Shown here one piece after another: positions 48,583 through 57,597 of a stretch of 64,000 bases of DNA; position 1 is the stretch's first letter; each line of letters opens with the position of its first letter. A program made the position numbers and the translations under genes. Source of the DNA: Roseomonas sp. HF4 (GTDB lineage Bacteria; Pseudomonadota; Alphaproteobacteria; Acetobacterales; Acetobacteraceae); the NCBI RefSeq assembly GCF_005222755.1, contig NZ_STGD01000004.1:186001-250000 (forward strand), written 5' to 3'. The notes under the pieces are model-generated. The model was given only the letters and a program-made list of their open reading frames with translations. It was not told the DNA's origin and did not search any database.

Positions 48583-49476
48583 TCAGCCGAGGGCTGACAG
48601 CGCCTCGAGCACCGCCGCGGGTGGGACCGCGGCGTGGTCGTGCGCCTGGATCGCCGGCTTCCAGCCGAGGCCGAGGGTCCGGCAAATGCCCGAGAAGTAC
48701 CTAACGTGCAGGATCTGCGGCACCGGGCGTTTCTGCGGATTCGGCAGGATCTCGACCAGCCCGGCGCCGGGCCTGGCCCAGATCATGTGCGCCAGGCCCG
48801 CCCCGTGCTGCCCGACCACGCGCCAGGCGCGGGAGAACAGCATCATCTGCTCGAACAGGTCGCAGTCCTCGAGCCGCACCGCGACGGTGTCGCCGACCGC
48901 CGCCAGCGCCTCCTGCACCTCGGCCAGGTTCGGCACGCTGCGGCGCGACGCGCCCGAGCCCCGGACCTCCGACGCGCCCGTCTGGTAGAAGGCCGGGGCG
49001 GGCGCGCGGTCCACCAGCAGCACCATCCGGTCGGAGGCGGCGGCCGGCCATCGCGCCGCGGCGGCGGCGATCCGGTCCGCATAGAGGGCCTGCATCGTCT
49101 CCCGCACCCGCAGGAAGCGGTCGCGCCGATAGGCCTCGGGATGGTCGAAGCCGGGGGCGATGAGCCGGGCCAGCCGGCCATCCGCGACATTGGCCGCGAT
49201 CACGGAGGACAGCACCATGTGCGGGCTCGTCAGGCCGATGCGGAAGTCGTCGAGCTGCTCCAGCAGGCGGTTCATCGGCCCGCAGTCCCGCAGCACGAAC
49301 CTGTGCCCGTGCCGGAGCTCGTGGCAATGCTCGATGAAGGGCAGCATGTAGCCGAGCAGGAAATGGTAGAAATGCTGGACCGAACCGCCGAGATTCGCCG
49401 GCACCAGCATCAGCCTCGGCCCCTCGCGGGGCTCCTCGTCCTCGATCGGCGCGATGCCCATGGGCACGGCACTCAC
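48583..49476 (-). CDS. Family 61 (DUF563-like) glycosyltransferase
   Basis: A 297-residue protein with the GT61 hallmark VVGQHGAGLAHMIWA near 235-249, preceded by FSRAWR. An N-terminal GGSVQHFYHFLLGYMLPF segment (about 29-46) also fits the family. The C-terminus continues GLVEILPNPQ. It is a little shorter than many GT61 proteins. The GTG start overlaps the DUF1185 gene stop (GTGA), so the two are coupled. No membrane segment is seen. It probably adds a sugar to a cell-surface glycan. Confidence 0.75.
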   Translation of the reverse strand: MSAVPMGIAPIEDEEPREGPRLMLVPANLGGSVQHFYHFLLGYMLPFIEHCHELRHGHRFVLRDCGPMNRLLEQLDDFRIGLTSPHMVLSSVIAANVADGRLARLIAPGFDHPEAYRRDRFLRVRETMQALYADRIAAAAARWPAAASDRMVLLVDRAPAPAFYQTGASEVRGSGASRRSVPNLAEVQEALAAVGDTVAVRLEDCDLFEQMMLFSRAWRVVGQHGAGLAHMIWARPGAGLVEILPNPQKRPVPQILHVRYFSGICRTLGLGWKPAIQAHDHAAVPPAAVLEALSALG

Positions 49477-50018
49477 CGTGGCGCGCCCTCCCCGATCCGG
49501 TGCAGCAGGCGCCCGCCGTCGGCCAGCGCGATGACGACCAGGATCTCGTCCGACCGGGGCGCATCGCCCAGGCTGACGGTGATCGCGTCGAAATGCCCGC
49601 GCGACCAGGCGTCGTCCTTGTGCCCGAGCGGCAGGTCCAGCGCCGCCCCCGGCGCGCCGATCTTGGCCGCCGAGGGGATCAGCGCCGCACCGCCGCCGAT
49701 CGCGGCCCTGAGCGGCGCGCCCATGCGCGGGTGCAGCAGCGCGTGGCCGTGCTCGATCTCGCCTGCCAGCCCGACCACCGCGCCCTTGCCATAGGAGACC
49801 GCCGGCCCGTCGAGCAGGCGCAGCAGGTCGGGCGCGACGCGCGCGGCGAGTTCCGCCCCGGCATCGACCAGTTCCGAGAGATCCTCGGCGAAGCGCCCGG
49901 CGAAAGGGTTGGCGATGGCGACGAGCGCCACGGCCCGCACCACCGGCCGCGCCCCCTCCCGGCCCATCTCCGAAAACGCCTGCTCGCGCAACAGCGCGAG
50001 CTTGCGGATGGCTACCAT
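49473..50018 (-). CDS. DUF1185 amino acid synthesis family protein
   Basis: A 181-residue protein of the DUF1185 (amino acid synthesis) family. Typical stretches are VRAVALVAIANPFAGRFAEDL, SYGKGAVVGLAGEIEHGHALLHP, GAALIPSAAKIGAPGAALDLPLGHKDD and VSLGDAPRSDEILVVIALADGGR. The fold and exact reaction are not well established; relatives occur near catabolic genes. I chose the ATG at 50018, the conserved start; the longer open frame has no support. Coupling to a glycosyltransferase is odd and may be only an accident of gene packing. Confidence 0.82.
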   Translation of the reverse strand: MVAIRKLALLREQAFSEMGREGARPVVRAVALVAIANPFAGRFAEDLSELVDAGAELAARVAPDLLRLLDGPAVSYGKGAVVGLAGEIEHGHALLHPRMGAPLRAAIGGGAALIPSAAKIGAPGAALDLPLGHKDDAWSRGHFDAITVSLGDAPRSDEILVVIALADGGRLLHRIGEGAPR

Positions 50019-50092
50019 GCCCCGTCCCCCTCTGGCCGGATCGTCGCGCAGGCGGCATCCTCCGCGCAACAGCCCAGCAGGACGCCACACCC

Positions 50093-51160
50093 ATGGTCCA
50101 CGCCCCGAACCGCCCGCCCGCCGGCGCGCCGCCCGTGCGCATCAACCTCTATTCCGACACGCAGACGCGCCCGACGCCCGCGATGAAGGACGCGATGATG
50201 CGGGCCGAGGTCGGCGACGAGCAGCATGGCGACGACCCGACCGTGCATGCTCTCTGCGACCGCATGGCGGCGCTGATGGGCAAGGAGGCGGCCGTCTACC
50301 TGCCGTCCGGCACTATGTGCAACGTCATCGCCATCCTCACGCACTGCTCCAAGGGCGACGAGGTCATCGCGCACGAGACCAGCCACATCCTGCACAGCGA
50401 GGGCGGCACCCATGCCGCGCTGACCGGCGTGCAGATCATGCCGATGAAGGGCCCGCGCGGCATGTTCACGGCGGAGGACGTGCGCGCCGCGATCCGGCCG
50501 AAGACCCGCTACGCGCCGCCGCAGCGGCTGCTCGAGGTCGAGCAGACGGCCAATATCGGCGGCGGCGCGGTCTGGCCGCTGGCGCAGCTCAACGCCGTGG
50601 CCGACGTGGCGCACGAACAGGGCTGGGCGACGCACATGGACGGCGCGCGGCTGATGAACGCCTGCGTCGCCGCCGGCATCGCGCCGGCCGACATGGTCGC
50701 GAACTACGATTCCGTGTGGCTCGACTTCACGAAGGGCCTCGGCGCGCCGCTCGGCGCCGTGCTGTGCGGGACCGATGAGTTCATCGGCCGCGCCTGGCGC
50801 TGGAAGCAGCGGCTCGGCGGCTCGATGCGCCAGGCGGGCATCTGCGCCGCCGCCTGCCTCCACGCCCTCGACCACCATGTGGACCGGCTGGCGGAGGACC
50901 ATGCGAATGCGAAGGCGCTCGCGCGCGGGCTGCGCCAGGTCCCGGGCGTGGTGGTCGAGGAACCGGACACGAACCTCGTCTTCTTCGACATCAAGGGCGC
51001 CGGCATGACCGTGGAGAAGCTGCAGGCGAAGCTGCAGATGCGCGGCGTCGCGGTCTCGGGCCTCGGCGGCCGCGTGCGGGCCTGCACGCATCTGGATGTG
51101 ACGGCGCCAATGATCGAGGAAGCGGTGGCCGAGATCCGGGCGGCCCTCACCGCCGCCTGA
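50093..51160 (+). CDS. Low-specificity threonine aldolase
   Basis: A 355-residue PLP enzyme of the beta-eliminating lyase/threonine aldolase group, which splits threonine or allo-threonine to glycine and acetaldehyde. INLYSDTQTRPTPAMKDAM near the start, GDEQHGDDPTV, YLPSGTMCNVIA, THMDGARLMNA with the PLP aspartate, and VWLDFTKGLGAPLGAVLCG with the Schiff-base lysine are diagnostic. Cytoplasmic. It stands divergent from the DUF1185 gene, 74 bases apart. Confidence 0.92.
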   Translation: MVHAPNRPPAGAPPVRINLYSDTQTRPTPAMKDAMMRAEVGDEQHGDDPTVHALCDRMAALMGKEAAVYLPSGTMCNVIAILTHCSKGDEVIAHETSHILHSEGGTHAALTGVQIMPMKGPRGMFTAEDVRAAIRPKTRYAPPQRLLEVEQTANIGGGAVWPLAQLNAVADVAHEQGWATHMDGARLMNACVAAGIAPADMVANYDSVWLDFTKGLGAPLGAVLCGTDEFIGRAWRWKQRLGGSMRQAGICAAACLHALDHHVDRLAEDHANAKALARGLRQVPGVVVEEPDTNLVFFDIKGAGMTVEKLQAKLQMRGVAVSGLGGRVRACTHLDVTAPMIEEAVAEIRAALTAA

Positions 51161-51222
51161 AGTCTCGAACACGCCCTGAGGCCACCGCGCCAGCGCCGTG
51201 TTTCCTGCCGGGGGAGATCCGC

Positions 51223-52044
51223 ATGAGCTCGATGCCTGTCGCGTTCTTCGCCTTCTTCATGCTCTTCCCGATTGTCATGATCGGGCTCGGCATCGGGATC
51301 GCCGTCTGGTCGAAATACGTCGCGCGCACCATGGCCCGCATGCGACCGGTCGAGATAGCGGACCTCGTGCCCGGTTATCGCGTGATCTGGGGACATGTGG
51401 GGGACGGGAACCTGCGGGCCCCGCTCTCGGGCCGCCGCTGCGCATGGTTCGAGGCCTGGGTCGAGGAACTCCGGCCATCCGAAACCCTCCAGCGGCGCAA
51501 GCACGAGCAAGCGCCACAATGGGAACGCGTCTTCCTCGACAGCAGCGACCAGCCGCTGCGGGTGACGGACGGCAAGGCGTCGTGCCTCGTCGCCCCGGAA
51601 GGCGCGCGCGTCTACGAAACCGCCTGGAGCGCCTGGGAAGGCGAGAGCGCGACGCCCGACCGCAGCGCCGGCGAGCCGGAACTGAACCCGGGCAGCTACA
51701 GCCCGCCGACGCTGCGCGTGACGTCCACCTTCAACTCGGTCTTCGGCTCCTCCCCGGTGCGCTATCGCTATGTGGAGCGCTACATCTTGGCGGGCGACCC
51801 GATCTTCGCCATGGGCGAGGCCGAGCCACGCCGCGCCCGCCGCCCCGCTGCCGGGGGCGACGGAGCCGCCGTGCCCGCCGCCTTCCGCATCCGCAAGCCC
51901 GAGACGCGCCAGCCCTTCGTGATCTCAGCGCAGGATCCCTCGGAGGTCCTTGCTGAAAACCAGCTCGCCGCGACCGGCGGGATCATCCTCGCGGTGATGG
52001 GCGCGGGCGGCGCCTTCATACTGTGGAAGCTGCGCCACGGCTGA
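51223..52044 (+). CDS. GIDE-domain membrane protein
   Basis: A 273-residue protein with one helix near the N-terminus (about 7-29) and one at the C-terminus (about 250-268), enclosing a soluble domain. RAPLSGRRCAWFEAWVEEL near 67 and RYRYVERYILAGDPIFAMGEA near 178 resemble the GIDE domain, first described in the mitochondrial and chloroplast E3 ligases MULAN/MAPL and SP1. The RING finger of the eukaryotic proteins is absent. Function in bacteria is unknown; it may sense or remodel membranes. The ATG follows GGGGGAG. Confidence 0.7.
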   Translation: MSSMPVAFFAFFMLFPIVMIGLGIGIAVWSKYVARTMARMRPVEIADLVPGYRVIWGHVGDGNLRAPLSGRRCAWFEAWVEELRPSETLQRRKHEQAPQWERVFLDSSDQPLRVTDGKASCLVAPEGARVYETAWSAWEGESATPDRSAGEPELNPGSYSPPTLRVTSTFNSVFGSSPVRYRYVERYILAGDPIFAMGEAEPRRARRPAAGGDGAAVPAAFRIRKPETRQPFVISAQDPSEVLAENQLAATGGIILAVMGAGGAFILWKLRHG

Positions 52045-52062
52045 ACCGGACGGGCGCGGCCC

Positions 52063-52602
52063 CTACAGCATCCGGGTCCAGGACGCCTGCGGCCCGATGT
52101 CCATGTGGGTGAAGGACCCGTACCAGCCGATGCCCATGAAGCCGAGGTAGTGGGACAGCGTCGTGGCCTGCGTCACCACGTCGGACTGGGACAGGCCGGG
52201 CACCACGATGTCCGCCGCCATGCCCCGCATGTGCAGGCTGTTGGGCGCGGCATTCGGCAGGGACGCATTGGTCGCCGGCGTCCGGTAGCCGGAGATCAGC
52301 CGGAGCGGCCGGGTGTAGCCGAAGCGTTCCTGCAGCAGGGAGAGCATGTCGACCAGCAGCGGCGGAATAGGGCCGGGTGTCTCCGCCCGCAGGTCTCGGA
52401 ACAGATGCTGCAGCCGCGCGAAGGCCGGGCCGCTGTAATCCTGCCCGGCGCGATAGGCGACCGCCACCTCCTCGCCGGCATTGTTCTGGATCCAGATCCA
52501 GCGTTCTCGGGCGGGGGTCGATGCACGCGCGGCCCCGCCGCCGGCCGCGGCGAACGCCGCCGCGCCGGCCAGGAGGCGCCGCCGGGATAGGGCTGCGGTC
52601 AT
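52063..52602 (-). CDS. DUF882/YcbK-like Tat-exported protein
   Basis: A 179-residue protein with a twin-arginine-type signal (SRRRLLAG, cleavage near residue 28). The mature part has RLISGYRTPATNAS, SLHMRGMAADIVV (the SxHxxGxAxD zinc motif) and FTHMDIG, as in peptidase M15A-like DUF882 proteins. It probably binds zinc and acts on peptidoglycan peptides in the periplasm. It is convergent with the GIDE gene, 18 bases apart. Confidence 0.88.
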   Translation of the reverse strand: MTAALSRRRLLAGAAAFAAAGGGAARASTPARERWIWIQNNAGEEVAVAYRAGQDYSGPAFARLQHLFRDLRAETPGPIPPLLVDMLSLLQERFGYTRPLRLISGYRTPATNASLPNAAPNSLHMRGMAADIVVPGLSQSDVVTQATTLSHYLGFMGIGWYGSFTHMDIGPQASWTRML

Positions 52603-52671
52603 GGGCCTCTCAACGAATCCTTAATTTGAGACTAAGCGGTCGCGGACTCCGCAGGCAAGGCTGAACCGGGC

Positions 52672-53169
52672 TCAGCCCGGCGCCGCGGCCATTCTGTCCG
52701 CCAGGTGCAGCGCCGCGGCCACGGTCGCCGCGCGCACCGCTGTCCGGTCGCCGGGAAAGTCGTGTCGTTCGACCGTGGTCGGCCCGCCGCGCCGCGCGCA
52801 GCCGATGAAGACCAGCCCGACCGGCTTGCCCGGCGTCGCGCCGCCCGGCCCCGCGATGCCGGTGCAGGACAGCGCGATGTCGGCGCCGGCGGCGGCCAGC
52901 GCGCCCTCGGCCATCTCGCGCGCCACGGGCTCGCTCACCGCGCCATGGGCGGCGAGCGTCTCCTCCCGCACGCCGACCATCCGCGCCTTGGCGGCGTTGG
53001 AGTAGGTGACGAACCCCCCCGTCACGACGGCCGAGGACCCCGCGATGGCCGTCAGCGCCGCGGCGATCAGCCCGCCGGTGCAGGATTCCGCCGTGGCGAG
53101 CGTCAGGCCCCGCGCCTCCAGCGCGGCGAGCAGGTCCCGCGCGGCATCGAGCGTCGTCTCCGGCAGCAT
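52672..53169 (-). CDS. CinA C-terminal domain protein (PncC-like nicotinamide-nucleotide amidase)
   Basis: A 165-residue stand-alone CinA C-terminal domain, whose members deamidate nicotinamide mononucleotide in pyridine nucleotide recycling. LATAESCTGGLIAAALTAIAGSSAVV near 24, VTYSNAAKARMVGV, and SCTGIAGPGG near 109 are conserved. The ATG at 53169 is the natural start; the large open frame reads into pgpA. It starts two bases past the pgpA stop and closes a minus-strand run with pgpA, a hydrolase and slt. Confidence 0.92.
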   Translation of the reverse strand: MLPETTLDAARDLLAALEARGLTLATAESCTGGLIAAALTAIAGSSAVVTGGFVTYSNAAKARMVGVREETLAAHGAVSEPVAREMAEGALAAAGADIALSCTGIAGPGGATPGKPVGLVFIGCARRGGPTTVERHDFPGDRTAVRAATVAAALHLADRMAAAPG

Positions 53170-53171
53170 GG

Positions 53172-53606
53172 TCACGCCCCCCAGGCGGCCAGCGCCAGCA
53201 GGGCCGCCCCCGCCATCGCGCCGGCCAGGATGTCGTCCAGCATCACGCCCGTCGCCCCCGGCAGCCCGTCCGCCCAGGATACCGGCCAGGGCTTCAGGAT
53301 GTCGAAGGCCCGGAACAGCAGGAAGGCGAGGCCGACCCAGAACCAGCCCGCGCCCGCGGGCAGCGCGGCCAGCGCCAGCAGCATCCCCGCCGCCTCGTCC
53401 ACCACGATCCAGCCCGGGTCGGAATCGGCGGCCGGCAGGGCGCTGACCGCCCACCAGCCCGCGAGCGTCGCCGCGGCCGCCAACGCCAGGCAGGCCGTGG
53501 GCCCGAGCAGCGCCGCCGGCAGCACCACGAGCGACCCCCAGCTGCCCGGTGCCGGCCGCAGCCGCCCGACGCCGCCGAGCGTCGCGACCGCCATCGCCGG
53601 CGTCAC
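53172..53606 (-). CDS. pgpA: Phosphatidylglycerophosphatase A
   Basis: A 144-residue membrane enzyme that dephosphorylates phosphatidylglycerol phosphate in lipid synthesis. Family motifs are RPAPGSWGSLVVLP near 20, WIVVDEAAGM near 70 with catalytic acids, FRAFDILKPWPV near 102, and GVMLDDILAG near 121. About four hydrophobic helices are present. The GTG start makes a GTGA overlap with the hydrolase gene upstream; an ATG four codons later is an alternative. Commonly encoded beside cinA-type genes. Confidence 0.9.
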   Translation of the reverse strand: MTPAMAVATLGGVGRLRPAPGSWGSLVVLPAALLGPTACLALAAAATLAGWWAVSALPAADSDPGWIVVDEAAGMLLALAALPAGAGWFWVGLAFLLFRAFDILKPWPVSWADGLPGATGVMLDDILAGAMAGAALLALAAWGA

Positions 53607-54457
53607 GGCACCGCCTCCAGGAAGGCCTCGAGCGCATCGGCGGCCGGTGCCTCCCCGAGCGTCGGCGAGTGCCCCGTCCCCGGCAGCGCGACGACGGCCA
53701 TGTCCGGGCGCAGGCGGCGCATCTCGGCGACCGTCGGCGGGGTCAGCAGCGTGCTCGCGTCCCCCCAGACCAGCATCAGCGGCAGCCGGTCGAGCCCGCG
53801 GAACATGGCCCAGAGGTCGGGTGCCCGCCCGGCCGAGGCGCCCACCACCTGCTCCCCGATGCGCGTGTCCCAGCGCGGGTGCCAGAGCCCGTCCGGGCCT
53901 TCCGCATAGGTCCGGCGCGTGAAGGCCTCCCAGCCTGCCTCGTCGAGCAGCGGCATCGGTGGGTGGCGTTCCCGGTACCAGGCGGAGGCGGCGGCGAAGT
54001 CGCGGAATGCGTGGTCGCTGCCGATCAGGTCCAGCACCTTCTCCCGGCCCATCGGCGCGATGGCCGGGCCGATGTCGTTCAGCGCCACGGCGGCGAGCGC
54101 CGCCGGGCGCATCGCCGACATCGCCATCGCGACCAGCCCCCCGAAGGAGGTGCCGACCACCGCGACCCGGTGCAGGTGCAGCGCCGCCATGGCATCCAGC
54201 ACGTCGCGCACCAGCAGGTCCGGCCGGTAGCGTGCCGGGTCGGCGGCGCGCCCGCTCTCCCCGTGCCCGGCATAGTCCAGTGCGACGATCCGCCGCCGGC
54301 CGGCGTGGCGCGCCACCACCGTTTCCGCATCGAGCGCCGTGCGCGAGATGCCCGAGAGCACCAGCAGCGGCGTCCGCCCGGCCGGCCCTGCCCATTCCAG
54401 CGCCGAGAGCCGTAGCCCGTCGCGGGCCGAGACCGTGACCCGCTGCGGCGCCGCCAT
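53603..54457 (-). CDS. Alpha/beta hydrolase
   Basis: A 284-residue hydrolase of the alpha/beta fold. The nucleophile elbow is VVGTSFGGLVAMAM near residue 96 (serine in GTSFGG), an acid occurs around WGDASTLL near 229, and the histidine is in LPGTGHSPTLGE near 258. The oxyanion region is VLSGISRTA. No signal peptide is seen. The substrate, perhaps an ester or lactone, is unknown. It overlaps the transglycosylase gene by one base and pgpA by four, so it belongs to a tight operon. Confidence 0.88.
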   Translation of the reverse strand: MAAPQRVTVSARDGLRLSALEWAGPAGRTPLLVLSGISRTALDAETVVARHAGRRRIVALDYAGHGESGRAADPARYRPDLLVRDVLDAMAALHLHRVAVVGTSFGGLVAMAMSAMRPAALAAVALNDIGPAIAPMGREKVLDLIGSDHAFRDFAAASAWYRERHPPMPLLDEAGWEAFTRRTYAEGPDGLWHPRWDTRIGEQVVGASAGRAPDLWAMFRGLDRLPLMLVWGDASTLLTPPTVAEMRRLRPDMAVVALPGTGHSPTLGEAPAADALEAFLEAVP

Positions 54458-56427
54458 CAGCGCGGGGCGCGCATGAAACGCGCCAGCGGATGTTCGAGCG
54501 CCAGGCTCGCCGGGTCCTGCGCACGGTAGACGACGACGTTCTCGATCACGCGCTGGACGTAGTTGCGCGTCTCCGAGAAGGGGATCTGCTCGATCCAGTC
54601 GATCACGTCCGTATCCGCCCCGCGCGGATCGCCATAGGTGCCGAGCCACTGGTCGACGCGCCCGGGCCCCGCATTGTAGGCGGCGGCGGCGAGCGGCAGG
54701 GCGCCGTCGTAGCGGTCCAGCATCTGCTCGAGATAGGCGGCGCCGAGGCGCATGTTGACCTCCGGCTCCGCCGTGAGCTGCCCGACGCTGACGGACATGC
54801 CGAGCCGCCGCGCCACCAGCGTCGCGGTCGAGGGCAGCAGTTGCATGAGCCCGCGCGCATTGGCGCTGCTGACCGCCTCGCGGTCGAAATTGCTCTCCTG
54901 CCTGGTGATGGCGTTGATGAAGGCGGGCTCGGGCGTCGTGACGGGCGGCCGGTAGGGGGCGGGCCAGCCCTCCGGCAGCAGGATGTCGCCCTCCGCCCCG
55001 GCGCGGCGCGCGACCCAGACGGCGTGGTCGGGCCGGCCGATATGCTTGGCCAGCCGGGCGGCCAGCATGCGGTCGGTGCCGTCCGCGGCCAGGTCTTCGA
55101 GCCGCAGCAGGAAGATGCGCGCGCGGCGCGTGTCGCCGAGGTCGGCCAGTGTCAGCACGGCGCGGGCCAGTTCCCGCCCGGCGAAATCGGCCGCGCGCGG
55201 CGTCGTGACCGGCGGCACCGGCGCCGCCGCGACGCGCGCCGAGAGCCGGGCCTCGTCCTCGCCGAGCGCGAGCGCGGCCAATTGCCCGTAGAAGGCGACC
55301 GGCAGGCCGGCGGCCTCGGCGTAGCGGGCGCCGGCCGCGGTGCCCTCGCCCCGCGCCGAAAGCGCGCGGCCCTGCCAATAGGCGCTCCGCGCGCGCGTGA
55401 TGACCGACCGGCTGCCCTGGCCGACCGCCGCGAAATGCCGTTCGGCCAGCGCCGGGTCGTTCAGGCGCCGCAGCGCGATGAAGCCCGCCAGGAATTCGCC
55501 GTCCTGGCGCGGCTCGCCCCGCTCCGCCTGGCCGTGCGCGGCGGCGATGCGATAGGCCTCGCGCGGCTGGCCGAGCCTGAGCAGCTTGCGCGAGAGCACC
55601 TGGCGCTCGGCCCAGACGGCCCGCGCGGCATCGCCGGAGAGGTCCCGTTGCAGCCCCTCGGCGGCGATCCAGACGGCGGCGGCCTCCTGGTCCCGGTCGC
55701 GGCGGCGGAGCAGGCGCGCGGCCTCGTAGGCCCAGCCGATGTCGGCGGGGCGGGCGGCGAGCAGGCTGTCATCCTCCCGCGCCAGGGCGAGCCGTGCATC
55801 GGCCGCGCTGCGCCGCGCGCCCGACAGGCGCTGCGCGGCGCGGGACGCGCCGCCGAAGTCCCGCGCGAAGGCGAGGCGGTCGAAGCGGCGCCAATGGTCC
55901 TCCTCCCGCAGCGCGCTGCCGAAACGAAGCAGCAGCGTCTCCTCGGAGAGCGCGTCGCCGGCCGTTCCGGTCCAGGCACGGCGGACGACCGCCTGCGCAT
56001 CGGCGCCGCGGCCGGCGCGGGCCAGCGCCTCGGCGTGGCGGAGCGCGCCGGCGAGGCTGCGAGCCGGGTTGCGGTCGAAATGACGGAGCGCCAGCGCATC
56101 GTCGGAGTCGCCCGCCAGCGCTTCCTCCGCGCGGCGGTTCAGCGTGTCGGGGAAGGGCCAGTCGGGGTTCTCGGAGATGAAGGCCACGAGTTCGGCCGCC
56201 GTGGCCGGGCCCTGGCGGTTCACCAGCCGCAGCCAGAGCGCGATCTTGCCGGCGACCGGGTCGGCGGCGGCGGCCAGGCCCTCGGCCTCGGCCCAGCGCC
56301 CCGCGCTGGCGGCGAGAAGGGCCAGGCGGCCTGCGGCGCGCGCGCCGTCCGGCGCCCAGGGCTGCGCGGCGGCCGGCGGCGAGAGGAAGGGGAGGAGCAG
56401 GGCGGCGAGGATCGTGAGGCGTCGCAT
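54457..56427 (-). CDS. slt: Soluble lytic murein transglycosylase (Slt70-like)
   Basis: A 656-residue exported enzyme that cleaves peptidoglycan glycan strands. A signal peptide spans about 1-21 (LLPFLSPPAAAQ). A long alpha-helical superhelical domain follows (about 30-480). The SLT domain begins near 497 with FINAITRQESNFDREAVS, which holds the catalytic glutamate, then ANARGLMQLLPSTA and AAAAYNAGPGRVDQW. This is the standard Slt layout. It is divergent from dapA, a conserved pairing. Confidence 0.95.
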   Translation of the reverse strand: MRRLTILAALLLPFLSPPAAAQPWAPDGARAAGRLALLAASAGRWAEAEGLAAAADPVAGKIALWLRLVNRQGPATAAELVAFISENPDWPFPDTLNRRAEEALAGDSDDALALRHFDRNPARSLAGALRHAEALARAGRGADAQAVVRRAWTGTAGDALSEETLLLRFGSALREEDHWRRFDRLAFARDFGGASRAAQRLSGARRSAADARLALAREDDSLLAARPADIGWAYEAARLLRRRDRDQEAAAVWIAAEGLQRDLSGDAARAVWAERQVLSRKLLRLGQPREAYRIAAAHGQAERGEPRQDGEFLAGFIALRRLNDPALAERHFAAVGQGSRSVITRARSAYWQGRALSARGEGTAAGARYAEAAGLPVAFYGQLAALALGEDEARLSARVAAAPVPPVTTPRAADFAGRELARAVLTLADLGDTRRARIFLLRLEDLAADGTDRMLAARLAKHIGRPDHAVWVARRAGAEGDILLPEGWPAPYRPPVTTPEPAFINAITRQESNFDREAVSSANARGLMQLLPSTATLVARRLGMSVSVGQLTAEPEVNMRLGAAYLEQMLDRYDGALPLAAAAYNAGPGRVDQWLGTYGDPRGADTDVIDWIEQIPFSETRNYVQRVIENVVVYRAQDPASLALEHPLARFMRAPR

Positions 56428-56542
56428 GGCCGCCTTCCTACCCGATCCCGCCCCGGCTTGTCCCGCGCGCCGGTCCCGGAGCCTTGTCCCGGGGGGGCCG
56501 CGCGCCTAGGTTCGCCCGTCTCGACAAGCGGAGGGCTGCGTC

Positions 56543-57421
56543 ATGTTCAGGGGTTCGATGGTCGCGCTGATCACGCCGATGCGTGCCGACGGCTCCGTGG
56601 ACGAGAAAGCCTTCCAGGACCTGGTGGAATGGCAGATCGCCGAGGGCACCGAGGGCCTGATCCCGGTCGGCACCACCGGGGAAAGCCCGACCCTTTCGCA
56701 TGCCGAGCACAAGCGCGTGGTCGAGATGTGCGTCGCGACGGCGAAGGGGCGCGTGCCCGTCATCGCCGGCGCTGGGTCCAACAGCACTGCCGAGGCGATC
56801 GACTTCGCACTGCACGCCAAGAAGGCCGGCGCGGACGCTACGCTCGTGGTCACGCCCTACTACAACAAGCCGACGCAGGAAGGGATGTTCCTGCACTTCA
56901 TGGCGATCGCGGATGCCGCCGACATCCCGATGTTCGTCTACAACATCCCCGGCCGCAGCGTGGTCGACATGTCGGTCGAGACCATGGCGCGGCTGGCGAA
57001 GCACCCGAACATCGTGGGCGTGAAGGACGCGACGGCGAACCTCGTGCGCCCGCTGCACACGAAGCGCGCCTGCGGCGCCGACTTCATCCAGCTGAGCGGC
57101 GAGGACCACACCGCGCTCGCCTTCAACGCCTCCGGCGGGACGGGCTGCATCAGCGTGACCGCCAATGTCGCGCCGCGGCTCTGCGCCGAGATGCAGAAGG
57201 CCTGGCGCGAGGGGCGGGTCGCGGAGGCGACGGCGATCCAGGACCGGCTCGTGCCGCTGCACGACGCGCTGTTCTGCGAGACCTCGCCCGGCCCGGTGAA
57301 GTACGCGGCGAGCCTGCTCGGCAAGGGCACCGACCATTGCCGGCTGCCGCTGGCGCCGGTCGCCGACGGCACGCGGGCGCGGGTCCGGGATGCGATGGTC
57401 TCGGTGGGGCTGCTGAACTGA
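56543..57421 (+). CDS. dapA: 4-hydroxy-tetrahydrodipicolinate synthase
   Basis: A 292-residue TIM-barrel lyase that condenses pyruvate with aspartate semialdehyde on the way to lysine and diaminopimelate. GTTGES with T44 and T45 is the proton relay, Y133 in FVYNIPGR and K161 in GVKDAT are the catalytic tyrosine and Schiff-base lysine. Length and motifs are classical. Its neighbour slt acts on the peptidoglycan that this pathway helps build. A long hairpin follows the stop. Confidence 0.97.
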   Translation: MFRGSMVALITPMRADGSVDEKAFQDLVEWQIAEGTEGLIPVGTTGESPTLSHAEHKRVVEMCVATAKGRVPVIAGAGSNSTAEAIDFALHAKKAGADATLVVTPYYNKPTQEGMFLHFMAIADAADIPMFVYNIPGRSVVDMSVETMARLAKHPNIVGVKDATANLVRPLHTKRACGADFIQLSGEDHTALAFNASGGTGCISVTANVAPRLCAEMQKAWREGRVAEATAIQDRLVPLHDALFCETSPGPVKYAASLLGKGTDHCRLPLAPVADGTRARVRDAMVSVGLLN

Positions 57422-57459
57422 TCGGCGCCCCCGAGGCCACCCACGCCGCCAACGTTTTG

Positions 57460-57484
57460 CGGCCCGGGGCCTTGCCTCGGGCCG
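57460..57484 (+). terminator. Hairpin between dapA and smpB
   Basis: An 11-pair stem with one G-T pair (57460-57470 with 57474-57484, loop CTT) follows dapA by 38 bases. It has no T-run. It may mark the dapA transcript end ahead of smpB. Confidence 0.55.
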
Positions 57485-57597
57485 GGAGCGCACCGCGCGA
57501 CCGCGCCCAGACCATCCGCCGGACCGGGCGCACCCGCGCACGGCGCGAAGGCCAGCCGCGCGGATGCGCGGCGCCCGCCGTCTGAGGGTCATCAAGA

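Noticed and set aside
54490-57585. 1031-codon plus-strand open frame opposite slt and over dapA
   Set aside because: Shadow frame; both slt and dapA are complete on their own frames.
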